Assembly: GCF_024505185.1 (NCBI RefSeq)
Contig: NZ_JANIBJ010000040.1
Location: 1-36,174, forward strand
Source of the DNA: Methylomonas subterranea
GTDB lineage: Bacteria > Pseudomonadota > Gammaproteobacteria > Methylococcales > Methylomonadaceae
Direction: 5' to 3'
DNA: 36,174 nt
This document shows, piece by piece, positions 19,034-26,831 of this stretch. How positions within the stretch are numbered: the stretch's first letter is position 1; every line of letters begins with the position of its first letter. Position numbers and translations under genes: made by a program. The notes below the pieces were generated by a model. That model was not told the DNA's origin and searched no databases. It saw only the letters and a program-made list of their open reading frames with translations.

Positions 19034-19423
19034 ATGGCAGCTCAATACTACGGAACCGGTCGTCGCAAAAGCTCAGTGGCTCGCGTTTACGCCACCATCG
19101 GCTCGGGAAAATTCACTATCAATAACCGCCCTGTAAACGAATATTTCGGTCGTAAAACCGACGAAATGATCGCCAGACAACCGTTGGAATTGTTGGCGAA
19201 AACCGGCGATTTCGACATCAACATCATCGTCAGCGGCGGCGGCCCATCCGGCCAAGCCGGCGCCATTCGCCACGGCCTGACCCGCGCGTTAATGGAATTC
19301 GACGAATCCCTGAGATCGCCCTTGCGCAAAGCCGGTTACGTAACCCGCGACGCTCGTGAAGTCGAACGTAAGAAAGTCGGCCTGCACAAAGCCAGAAAAC
19401 GTCCTCAATACTCAAAACGTTAA
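19034..19423 (+). CDS. rpsI: 30S ribosomal protein S9
   Basis: A small-subunit protein of 129 residues, whose C-terminal tail reaches the P-site tRNA. It shows [15 protein letters not shown] at the start and the universal [15 protein letters not shown]-terminus. Its last two codons, stop and terminator are duplicated 5.5 kb downstream, marking the 3' end of this gene as the insertion point of the dnd unit. The coding sequence itself is intact. Confidence 0.98.
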   Translation: MAAQYYGTGRRKSSVARVYATIGSGKFTINNRPVNEYFGRKTDEMIARQPLELLAKTGDFDINIIVSGGGPSGQAGAIRHGLTRALMEFDESLRSPLRKAGYVTRDAREVERKKVGLHKARKRPQYSKR

Positions 19424-19468
19424 GCGTTTACGGGTTGGACAAAAAAGCCGCTGCAAAGCGGCTTTTTT
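19415..19468. repeat. Left 54-bp direct repeat (att-like, rpsI 3' end)
   Basis: This stretch contains the rpsI codons for Lys-Arg, the stop codon and the terminator hairpin. It is identical, base for base, to 24912-24965. The 5.5 kb between holds the dnd genes and nothing of the core genome. This is the arrangement left by site-specific integration into a gene 3' end, with the gene restored. Confidence 0.85.
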
Positions 19469-19470
19469 TT
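19441..19470. terminator. Bidirectional terminator after rpsI
   Basis: The stem aaaaaagccgc / gcggctttttt (loop tgcaaa region) is flanked by A6 and T8 runs, so it can work on both strands. It ends the rplM-rpsI transcript. Before insertion of the dnd unit it would have faced the convergent phosphopantetheinyl transferase gene. Confidence 0.88.
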
Positions 19471-19770
19471 GTCCCGTGCTTTTCAGGCGTAATATAAAAA
19501 CAATTCCCTCCTCCGCATAAAAAACACATACCAGCGGATGCGAGGAATACTCGCGAATGAGCAAACAACACCGGAATATGGGCTTGAACGGAAGGCAGGA
19601 GTTTTGACGACTTTCAATTCAGCACGCCATTGAGACAGGAAAACATGAGAGCTGCATCTACCAGGAATAATCACTGTTTCGCATCATGGATAAGCGCTCA
19701 CCCCCATCCAATAGCATTATCAAGGAATAATCGAGTTTCGTTTATTCACACCATAAAACGTCGTTCTGAT
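19471..19770. other. AT-rich island leader without genes
   Basis: No convincing gene is present in these 300 bases. Base composition drops sharply in GC compared with the left-hand chromosome. Two similar short segments, aggaataatc-(nn)-tgtttcg at 19663 and aggaataatc-ga-gtttcg at 19723, lie 60 bases apart as imperfect direct repeats. They could be protein-binding sites of the element or chance. Confidence 0.4.
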
Positions 19771-19804
19771 TATAATGCCGATTAATTTTTCGCTCATAGA
19801 GCGA
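19771..19804 (+). promoter_or_regulatory. Putative -10 box and leader hairpin of the dnd operon
   Basis: A perfect TATAAT (19771-19776) lies 62 bases before dndC. No good -35 is seen at 17 bp; TTCACA at 19745 would give 20 bp. Between it and the gene is a perfect 6-bp hairpin tcgctc-ata-gagcga (19790-19804), which could be an operator or an RNA control element. No dndB repressor gene is present to act on it. Confidence 0.4.
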
Positions 19805-19838
19805 GAATAAAATCTTTTTCCCTAAAAATATACAAATA

Positions 19839-21134
19839 ATGACCCAAAATATTCTGGACAGCCTCCATAGACTTTACTCTTTGGATGCTAGGCCATGGAT
19901 CGTCGGTTACAGCGGCGGCAAAGACAGTTCGATGATAGCCTCCTTGGTGTTCGAAGTAGTAATGGAGACCCCCCCGGAACAGCGCACCAAAGAGATTTGT
20001 GTTGTCTGCACCGACACCCGTGTGGAAATTCCTGCCGTTGTAGCTAGGGTTCAAAGCGAGTTGGACCTCATGCAAACCTGCTCAGATAAGCATGGGTTAA
20101 ACATTTCTGCACATTTATTAAAACCAACGGCACAGCAGTCATTTTGGGTAAATATTATTGGCCGCGGTTATCCGCCACCCAACCGAACCTTTCGCTGGTG
20201 TACTCAGCGGTTAAAGATTGACCCAGTCAGCGAGTTCATTCGCGGGAAGCTCGGACACTGGGGAGAAGCAATTATTGTGTTGGGAGCTCGCCGAAGCGAG
20301 AGCGGCTCGCGCGCGCAAACATTGGATGCTCGAGCCAAGAGCGAATTCGGCTTGCGACGCCATGACGACTTACCGCGTTGCTGGATTTCGACACCGATTG
20401 AACATATCTCAACTTTTGAAGTTTGGGATTATTTGATGGAACGTCCTTGTCCATGGAATGGGGACAATCAGACTCTTTTTCAGCTTTACAAGGATGCGTC
20501 GGGCGGTGAATGCCCGCTGGTGGTTGACCAATCAACACCCTCATGTGGCAATAGCAGATTTGGCTGCTGGACTTGCACGGTAGTAGAGAAAGATAAAGCC
20601 AGCGAGGGTTTGCTTGCCACCGGAGATCAGCGCATGGAATCACTGCTCCGCTTTCGCGAAACACTATTGCATTTTCGTGATCCAGAGAACGGCTACCGCG
20701 ATATGGTGCGAAAAAACGGTCAAGAAGGACCAGGGCCGTTGAAAATTGAGGCTAGAAAAGAGCTTTTAACTAAGCTGTTAGCTTTACAAGACGAATCGGG
20801 TCTCCCTGTCATCAGTGAAGAAGAGCTGCATTGGATTCAAACCTTTTGGAATAGCGCTCGCAATCCAGATGACGGTACGGGGGTCGTCAATATTATCTTC
20901 CAGCAAAAGGGTGACGCCATGCCAGACAGAAAGGATGAAGCTGAGTTGCGAGAAATCGAGGAGCGCGTAGCAACGGAAAAGGAAATATCGATAGAAACAT
21001 TGCGACGGCTTGTTTCGAAGGTCGAAGAATATGGTGAAAGCCACCGTGCTGTAGGCCTGCCTGACGAACTGTTGCAGATATTGCAAGATGATTTGAGAGA
21101 GCGCCAATTAGAAAAGGAACAAACGAATGCCTGA
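19839..21134 (+). CDS. dndC: DNA phosphorothioation sulfurtransferase DndC
   Basis: An adenine-nucleotide alpha-hydrolase of the PAPS-reductase family (431 residues) that activates the DNA backbone for replacement of a non-bridging oxygen by sulfur. The P-loop is SGGKDS (25-30). Conserved DndC segments are PPPNRTFRWCTQRLK (Cys121), LGARRSES and CGNSRFGCWTC (Cys236, 243, 246), which together supply the cysteines expected for the Fe-S cluster. The frame is open only about 13 codons upstream, with no better start; the ribosome site is weak. It overlaps dndD by 8 bases. No dndA (cysteine desulfurase) or dndB is nearby, so sulfur would come from a chromosomal IscS-type enzyme. Codon use is more AT-rich than the core genes to the left. 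Confidence 0.9.
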   Translation: MTQNILDSLHRLYSLDARPWIVGYSGGKDSSMIASLVFEVVMETPPEQRTKEICVVCTDTRVEIPAVVARVQSELDLMQTCSDKHGLNISAHLLKPTAQQSFWVNIIGRGYPPPNRTFRWCTQRLKIDPVSEFIRGKLGHWGEAIIVLGARRSESGSRAQTLDARAKSEFGLRRHDDLPRCWISTPIEHISTFEVWDYLMERPCPWNGDNQTLFQLYKDASGGECPLVVDQSTPSCGNSRFGCWTCTVVEKDKASEGLLATGDQRMESLLRFRETLLHFRDPENGYRDMVRKNGQEGPGPLKIEARKELLTKLLALQDESGLPVISEEELHWIQTFWNSARNPDDGTGVVNIIFQQKGDAMPDRKDEAELREIEERVATEKEISIETLRRLVSKVEEYGESHRAVGLPDELLQILQDDLRERQLEKEQTNA

Positions 21135-23190
21135 GGTATATATTGATTCGCTGTCCATCAAAAATTTTGGGCCATATTACGGCGAGCATACCTTCGAGCT
21201 TGGAACTGAGGGATACCGTCGAGCCACGCTTATCGGTGGCAAGAATGGTGCGGGTAAGACCCATCTGCTTCGAGCTCTATATCTAGCCACTGTCGGTGAA
21301 AGTGGTGCTATTGATCTTAAAAAAGTTGAATCGGGTTCAGATGCGACCCGATTTGATTTGGCCGAATCATTGAATCGTCGAGCAAAATCTGAGGGTGAAG
21401 ACAGTTGCTCCATGACGTTACAATTAAGCCAGCGCGATGAAACCGGTAGTATTGGTCGAACATTGACATTGGTTCGTCAGGTGAGGTGGCGCCCCAATTC
21501 ACCTCCAGTTTTTAGCTCTAAAGCCAATCTATCTGGTGACTCTCAATGGATAGAGGACGAAGACAAGGTTCAAAAGTTGCGCGATGCTTTTTTGCCACGC
21601 CATTTGACACGCTTTTTCTTTTTCGACGCGGAGCGTAGCCAAAGCATCCAGCTAAATGAGCGGGAAATAACTGAAGGCATCAGCCGAGTGCTCGGTCTTT
21701 ACTCCTATTCGGAATTAGAGGAAGACTTGCGCCAACTGACGGCTAATAAAATCCCCAAAATATACGGTAGTGGCTCCGAGGCAGAACGTCGCTTAAACGA
21801 CATCACGGCTGAAATACTTCGCCATGAGTCCAATCTCAAAACGTTTTCGATTGATGAGTCGGATCAAAAACAGGAACTTCGGGACAACATATCGGAACTT
21901 GATGAAGTAGAAGACCAGCTCAAATCTATCGGGGCCGTAGATCCTGAACAACTGACTAAAGCGACCAAACAGCGCGAGGAAATAAAATCAACCAAGGACA
22001 AGCTGGAAGCCAATCTTGGCACGGCCTGGGAATCGACATTACCCATTTCTCTGTTAGGTGGATTCCGCGCAGAGCTTTATGACTATTTACTGAAAGAGGA
22101 ACGCCGAAGAGATTTCGAAAATCGAAAAGCTAGCGTAGAGCCAAAAATCCCTCAAGTAAAGCAAGCTGTGTTTGAAAACGTTCCGCCTAACTTTGTGCTT
22201 GATGATTCCCTCCGAAGCTTTTATGAAGCCCAGATAGATGTCGCACTTCAAAGTTTGTTCAATCCCCCGCCTGAGGGCATGTCAGAGAAAATCTTTGTTG
22301 TTCCTGAACGTAACGAGCTTAGCATTCAAATCAGATCAAAACTACGAACTCAGGCTACAGCGATACAAGGTCTTGCTAATTTGTGTGCTGAATTAGAGCG
22401 CAAGACATCTGAACTCAGGGAGCTTGATCAAACGTTAAAAGTACTGAACTCGGACAGCACAGCTATCGCTCTCGGCAATGAGTTACGTGAGCGTAGAGGC
22501 TCTCTTCTGAAACACAAGGAGCAAATCGACGAAAAGATTTCCAATATTCAGGCCGAACGCACTCTAATCAATAATAAACTCCATGAGCTTCGTAAGGAGG
22601 AAACCAATCTGTCGGAGCAAGTGCAAAAAGTACAGAAAGGACGGGATCTCAATAGCTTGGCGCATCGCTATCGGGACGCTGTAAGCCAAATCAAGTCCTG
22701 CGCAGCCGTATCACTTCGAGAGAAGATCGCTGACATCGTTGGAGGATTGTGGCTGGATATAACCGACCGCGGCTTAGAGTACGTCGGCATGGAGTTTGAC
22801 CAACACTGGAATTGCTTCCTGAAAAAGTCTGATGGCACTCGCGTATCCTGGGAAAGCGCCAATACCTCGGCTGGTCAGCGCCAAGTTCGAATTTTAGCAT
22901 TCACCGAAGCGTTGCGTCGTTTGGGCCGCTTCGTAACACCCCTTGTAGTTGATACGCCATTGGGGCGTCTGGATAAAGAAGTCCGTGAAAACGTATTGGA
23001 ACGACTGTATCTTTCGGGCCATCAAAGCATCATTCTGACTACTAACGCAGAAATCGATCCCAAAAGCGATCTTTTTGACCGAATCGCACCCCATTTATCC
23101 AGGGTCTACACTTTGAATCCGCAAGGGGATCCAGAATCGAACTCCTACCAAGTTAGAGTCAGCAATGACTACTTCAAACGAGTGCTTTAG
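21127..23190 (+). CDS. dndD: DNA phosphorothioation ATPase DndD
   Basis: An SMC/RecN-like ATPase of 687 residues, thought to open or nick-scan DNA for phosphorothioate insertion. Walker A is GGKNGAGKT (37-45). The DndD hallmark FFFDAERSQSIQL follows. The middle (about 220-520) is rich in charged coiled-coil sequence. The C-terminal head has the signature SAGQRQVRILAF and Walker B LVVDTPLGRLD, followed by HQSIILTTNAEID. It overlaps dndC by 8 bases and is 11 bases from the dndE fusion gene, so the three are one operon. Confidence 0.9.
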   Translation: MPEVYIDSLSIKNFGPYYGEHTFELGTEGYRRATLIGGKNGAGKTHLLRALYLATVGESGAIDLKKVESGSDATRFDLAESLNRRAKSEGEDSCSMTLQLSQRDETGSIGRTLTLVRQVRWRPNSPPVFSSKANLSGDSQWIEDEDKVQKLRDAFLPRHLTRFFFFDAERSQSIQLNEREITEGISRVLGLYSYSELEEDLRQLTANKIPKIYGSGSEAERRLNDITAEILRHESNLKTFSIDESDQKQELRDNISELDEVEDQLKSIGAVDPEQLTKATKQREEIKSTKDKLEANLGTAWESTLPISLLGGFRAELYDYLLKEERRRDFENRKASVEPKIPQVKQAVFENVPPNFVLDDSLRSFYEAQIDVALQSLFNPPPEGMSEKIFVVPERNELSIQIRSKLRTQATAIQGLANLCAELERKTSELRELDQTLKVLNSDSTAIALGNELRERRGSLLKHKEQIDEKISNIQAERTLINNKLHELRKEETNLSEQVQKVQKGRDLNSLAHRYRDAVSQIKSCAAVSLREKIADIVGGLWLDITDRGLEYVGMEFDQHWNCFLKKSDGTRVSWESANTSAGQRQVRILAFTEALRRLGRFVTPLVVDTPLGRLDKEVRENVLERLYLSGHQSIILTTNAEIDPKSDLFDRIAPHLSRVYTLNPQGDPESNSYQVRVSNDYFKRVL

Positions 23191-23201
23191 AGATTATTGC
23201 C

Positions 23202-24695
23202 ATGAGAATCAAAACTAGTGCCGCTGTAGGCGATTTCTTGGAATCGGTTTGGAGTCGCGTTCATGCTCCAAATAAAGCAGTTTTGGGTAGAGCTGGAATG
23301 TTTCTGGCTTTGGGAGAAGGATTACCGGGTGGATTTAAGGTGGCAGATTCCCAGGGTATTGAGTTAGCTGAAGAAACTATCGTTGGAGACGACTTGGCTC
23401 CAGTTGTGAGAGCAGCTCTAAATTATCGCAACGGTTCGACCCTAGATGAAGCCGCCTACAAGCAAGCGTTTCGCCTATATTTCGAGTATGGCTGCCATCG
23501 TCTCATGCAACTGTGGGATGAATACAATGGCGACCAAATTATGTTCACATCTGCGCTTATCAAAACGGCAAAAACCGGTCCTGAACTTCTTCCATCTATC
23601 GAAGGTTCTGCAATAGCCCCTATGGCAATTGTGGACCATCCGGTCCGAATCAAGTTACTTGATGACGTAGAGCCTTGGACAATCAACGCGGCGGGCGGGA
23701 ACTGCCTTACCGTAATTTCCGGCAAACCCGGTTCAGGCAAAAGCCAACTTGCCTTGGACCTGTTGGCCCAAATATCACGCCAAGGTGTCAAATTTCTATT
23801 TTTCGACTTGAAAGGTGAATTGGAAGACGACCCTTCAAACCCTCAACAAACTCAAACCCGAAATAATTTTCTTCAAATTACGGGGGCAAATTATATTCGT
23901 CTCATTTCAGAGGGTTTGCCCATCAATCCTTTGTTTAGAGGGAAGTCTGAGGCGGAAAATGCGCAGATTGCGTCAGAGGTTGCTTCTCTGGTGGGCTCAT
24001 TCGCACCGCAACTTGGTGCAAATCAGGAGAGAGCCATTCGAGATGCGTTCGAGAGTCTGGAACGTCCCGATTTTCATGGCCTTGCTGCAGAATTGGAGCA
24101 ACGAGGAGAAGAAGGGGTTGCGCTCTCAATATTGGAGAAAATTTCCAAATTCAACCTATTTTCAAACGCGGACAGAGCGCAACCGATTGAGCGCTGGTTA
24201 AGTTTGTCCCAAGTCATAGACTTCAAGCCTTTAGGTAACGACAACGACACTAAAGTTTTAGCAGTTGCCTTTATTCTTAACTGCATCATGCGCCAGTTAA
24301 ACCGCGCACTCGCGGTAAAAGACGCCATCCAACCCTTACAGATGGTGCTGTTTGTTGACGAAGCACATCTACTACTACCCAAGGAAGGCAAATCAGGACT
24401 TTTAGGCTCCTTAGCACGTCAAGGCCGCTCGTGGGGTTTTCCTGTTTGGTTGGCCTCGCAAGATGCAGATGCTTTTTTGACGAAAGGGGCAAACGCAACG
24501 GACTTTGCTGAGTTGGCTGAATGCGGCATACATTTTTCACCGCAAACACTCTCGGAGAATGAGCAAAAGAAAGTATTCGGACTAACTTTGAATAAGCCGT
24601 TACAAAAAGGCGAAGCTGTTCTTCGTTTGTCTAGCAAGCTTTACACAGGAGCTGCACGACAAATTTGGAGGGACAATGGCGAACTACATGAATAA
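23202..24695 (+). CDS. dndE: DndE domain fused to HerA/FtsK-like ATPase
   Basis: A 497-residue two-part protein. Residues 1-118 resemble DndE (DUF1832), the small nicked-DNA-binding subunit of Dnd systems, usually about 120 residues and free-standing; here SVWSRVHAPNKAVLGRAGMF and FRLYFEYGCHRLMQLWDEY are seen. Residues about 140-497 form a P-loop ATPase. It has Walker A GKPGSGKS (174-181), FFDLKGE (200-206) as in HerA/FtsK/VirB4 translocases, Walker B LFVDEAHLLLP (383-393), and RQGRSWGFPVWLASQ after it. The fusion suggests DNA translocation tied to the modification complex, or a replacement for the missing DndFGH restriction proteins; both are inference. The DndE call rests on sequence resemblance and operon position. 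Confidence 0.8.
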   Translation: MRIKTSAAVGDFLESVWSRVHAPNKAVLGRAGMFLALGEGLPGGFKVADSQGIELAEETIVGDDLAPVVRAALNYRNGSTLDEAAYKQAFRLYFEYGCHRLMQLWDEYNGDQIMFTSALIKTAKTGPELLPSIEGSAIAPMAIVDHPVRIKLLDDVEPWTINAAGGNCLTVISGKPGSGKSQLALDLLAQISRQGVKFLFFDLKGELEDDPSNPQQTQTRNNFLQITGANYIRLISEGLPINPLFRGKSEAENAQIASEVASLVGSFAPQLGANQERAIRDAFESLERPDFHGLAAELEQRGEEGVALSILEKISKFNLFSNADRAQPIERWLSLSQVIDFKPLGNDNDTKVLAVAFILNCIMRQLNRALAVKDAIQPLQMVLFVDEAHLLLPKEGKSGLLGSLARQGRSWGFPVWLASQDADAFLTKGANATDFAELAECGIHFSPQTLSENEQKKVFGLTLNKPLQKGEAVLRLSSKLYTGAARQIWRDNGELHE

Positions 24696-24911
24696 ATTGA
24701 TTTACCTGATTAGTAAGCTGCTTCAGCTAATTCAAAGGGGCACATTCACTAAATCGTCATTTCGGGAGTGCCGAAACAGGCTGCATGGATGGCTCGAAGC
24801 TTGCCATCCACGGTACTGGAGACCGGTATCCCCCCCGTTCTCCCGCCCCGGGCAGGCTCAGCGTGCATGACGGATCTTTTTGGTTTTAGCTGGAGCCGCT
24901 TTCAAATCAGG
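24696..24911. other. Tail of the dnd unit, no gene
   Basis: About 216 bases between the dndE-fusion stop and the right repeat hold no convincing gene. A GC-rich patch (about 24820-24860, ccccccccgttctcccgccc-like) contrasts with the AT-rich genes before it and may be a remnant from another source. The last bases, agg followed by the repeat, differ from the rpsI sequence at the left copy. Confidence 0.4.
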
Positions 24912-24965
24912 AAACGTTAAGCGTTTACGGGTTGGACAAAAAAGCCGCTGCAAAGCGGCTTTTTT
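24912..24965. repeat. Right 54-bp direct repeat (att-like) with terminator
   Basis: This is an exact copy of 19415-19468, including Lys-Arg-stop codons of rpsI and the hairpin terminator (24938-24965). One base before it the two copies diverge, and after it the T run is shorter. The terminator copy now serves both the dnd operon from the left and the convergent phosphopantetheinyl transferase gene from the right. Confidence 0.85.
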
Positions 24966-24984
24966 ATTGGCGCCCCTCATAGCC

Positions 24985-25683
24985 CTAAACCTGCAGATCC
25001 CGCCGGATAAAATCGACCTTCGGCACCACCAAGGCCGCAGCAAACCCTTCGCCGCAAACCAATTCCGCGACAGTCCAGTCATCGGCACGACCGTATTCCC
25101 CTGGAATCGCCAGCAGCCGGCCGCGCCCCGTCATATCCACTTCGCAACGTTCCAGCCCCGCCGACAAACCGCGACCGACCGCCTTTACAAAGGCTTCCTT
25201 GATCGTCCACAGCCGAAAAAATGCCGCCGTCCGTTCCCGTGGGGATAATTCCAACCAAACGGCTAACTCCTTTTCGGAAAAACAGCGTCTGGCTATTTCC
25301 GGCATTCCCTTGCGGGGTTTCACGGCCTCGATATCGATACCGACATGCCGCAGATCCGACACCGCCAATAACAAGGCATCCCGCGAATGCGACAAATTAA
25401 AATATATGCCCTGCCCCGGCAGATAGGGCTTGCCGTGTTCACCCAAGGCGAACCGCACGGCTTCCGGCTTGCATGCCAAATACCCGGACAACACCCGACG
25501 CACAACAGCTCGAGCCGATATGTAACGCATGCGCACCTCGTCATTGATCAGCTTTTCCGCCTTACCGCGTTCTTCATCGCTCAGCAAGCCCCAAAGTCCA
25601 GCCGAATCATCCCCCACGGCGACTCGTCCGCGCCAAATATCGACAAAATGCCCCGTCACCGACCAACCGCCTGCAGCAAGCAT
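24985..25683 (-). CDS. 4'-phosphopantetheinyl transferase, Sfp/AcpT family
   Basis: A 232-residue enzyme transferring the phosphopantetheine arm of CoA to carrier-protein serines. The two Mg/CoA motifs are present: HVGIDIEAVKP and FFRLWTIKEAFVKAVGRGL. The Sfp-like length suggests activity on secondary-metabolite or fatty-acid carrier proteins. The ATG at 25683 lies inside jetD (28-base overlap). A GTG at 25659 would instead give a neat GTGA overlap with the jetD stop; family starts do not settle it. Either way it is translationally linked to the Wadjet genes, an unexpected partner. Before the dnd insertion it would have been the convergent neighbour of rpsI. Confidence 0.9.
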   Translation of the reverse strand: MLAAGGWSVTGHFVDIWRGRVAVGDDSAGLWGLLSDEERGKAEKLINDEVRMRYISARAVVRRVLSGYLACKPEAVRFALGEHGKPYLPGQGIYFNLSHSRDALLLAVSDLRHVGIDIEAVKPRKGMPEIARRCFSEKELAVWLELSPRERTAAFFRLWTIKEAFVKAVGRGLSAGLERCEVDMTGRGRLLAIPGEYGRADDWTVAELVCGEGFAAALVVPKVDFIRRDLQV

Positions 25684-26831
25684 GCAAAACCGACATATTC
25701 CTGCTCCAAGCGCACATGGCTTCCAAACCGGTTGTCGCGCAAGCCATCGTAAAGTGCCGCTTCTTCGGCGCGCAGATGGCTCAGCTCAGCTTTACCGGGA
25801 GCGGCTTCCGTTACCCAATGGGCGCGGTGACTCAGCAAAGTCGCTTCGTCCATCAACAAGGAACGGGTTTGCGGAAAAAGCTTGCGGAATTGATCGAGAA
25901 TGGCAAAACCATGCGTATCGATGTCGCCCCAGTAATCAATTTCCTTGCCTCTGAGCCATTCGGCCTTCGCCAAGGCTTCAAAACCGTAACCGCGGCCGAA
26001 AATCACCATGGCGTCATCGAGTGACGGAAAGGCCAGACCGTTGATATCGTTTTCGGTGACGAATACCCGCCTCACCGGCAAATCCAATCCCGCAAACTCC
26101 TCGGCGGTCACCGTCAGATCGCTTAATCCGCCAATTCTCAAATGGCTATCCAGCAGGCGGAAACGAATCAATTGCGGCTTGGCCAAAAACCCGTAACGCA
26201 ACTCAAATCCGCCGATAGCGCTATGTTTGCGCTCTATCGCCGCCTCGGGCAGCAAAAAGTCCAGCCATTCGCCCAACAATTTCTTATGCTTCTCGATGAA
26301 CTTGGTGTCGACGCCCGGCAAACTGATCTGGCGCAAATAAATGCCGGGCCGGGGATGTTCGCTTATCCAGCCGGCCACTGCCAGCAACCTGGACCATTGG
26401 TCGGCATATTCCAGCGCTCGCAGGGGATATTTACCCAGCCATGCGCGCAAGCCGTCGAAACCGTCCGGCACTGTTTTCGACAGTTCGATGAACCGCGCCA
26501 GTTCCCCAGACTTCTTCAGCAGAGCTGCCGCATCGGCCGGCGTCGCGAACAGCACCGCCGCCGGCAACTGGTTACGCCCCAACTGCCTGTGCCTGATGTC
26601 GCGCCATTCGATTTGGAAAAAGCGACTGTCGGCGTTTTGCCAGCTCTCCACCCAGGCGCGGGCGGCGGCAAAGTCGGCGCCGAGTTGGGCGGTCGTCGGT
26701 TGCTTCAAGTTCAAGCGTAGCGGAAACAAGCCGGAATCGGCCAACGTTTCCGTCAACAATTGGCCACGTTGCCAGCGTTTTTCCAGTTCGGCCCGGATAT
26801 CGGCCGGCGTGGTCCAGATCGGACGACTCAT
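25656..26831 (-). CDS. jetD: Wadjet nuclease subunit JetD (DUF3322/DUF2220)
   Basis: A 391-residue protein with an N-terminal DUF3322 part (WTTPADIRAELEKRWQRGQLL, about 1-190) and a C-terminal Toprim-like DUF2220 part. The latter has VTENDINGLAFPS, IFGRGYGFEAL and YWGDIDTHGFAILDQF, containing the acidic residues expected for a topoisomerase VI A-like metal-dependent nuclease. In Wadjet, JetD cleaves plasmid DNA captured by the JetABC SMC complex. It overlaps jetC by an ATGA. The catalytic residues look intact. Confidence 0.92.
   Translation of the reverse strand: MSRPIWTTPADIRAELEKRWQRGQLLTETLADSGLFPLRLNLKQPTTAQLGADFAAARAWVESWQNADSRFFQIEWRDIRHRQLGRNQLPAAVLFATPADAAALLKKSGELARFIELSKTVPDGFDGLRAWLGKYPLRALEYADQWSRLLAVAGWISEHPRPGIYLRQISLPGVDTKFIEKHKKLLGEWLDFLLPEAAIERKHSAIGGFELRYGFLAKPQLIRFRLLDSHLRIGGLSDLTVTAEEFAGLDLPVRRVFVTENDINGLAFPSLDDAMVIFGRGYGFEALAKAEWLRGKEIDYWGDIDTHGFAILDQFRKLFPQTRSLLMDEATLLSHRAHWVTEAAPGKAELSHLRAEEAALYDGLRDNRFGSHVRLEQEYVGFACLLQAVGR

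Noticed and set aside
24676-24870. 64-codon frame after the dndE fusion gene
   Set aside because: Starts inside the end of the previous gene and has no recognisable pattern; it runs into GC-rich remnant sequence.
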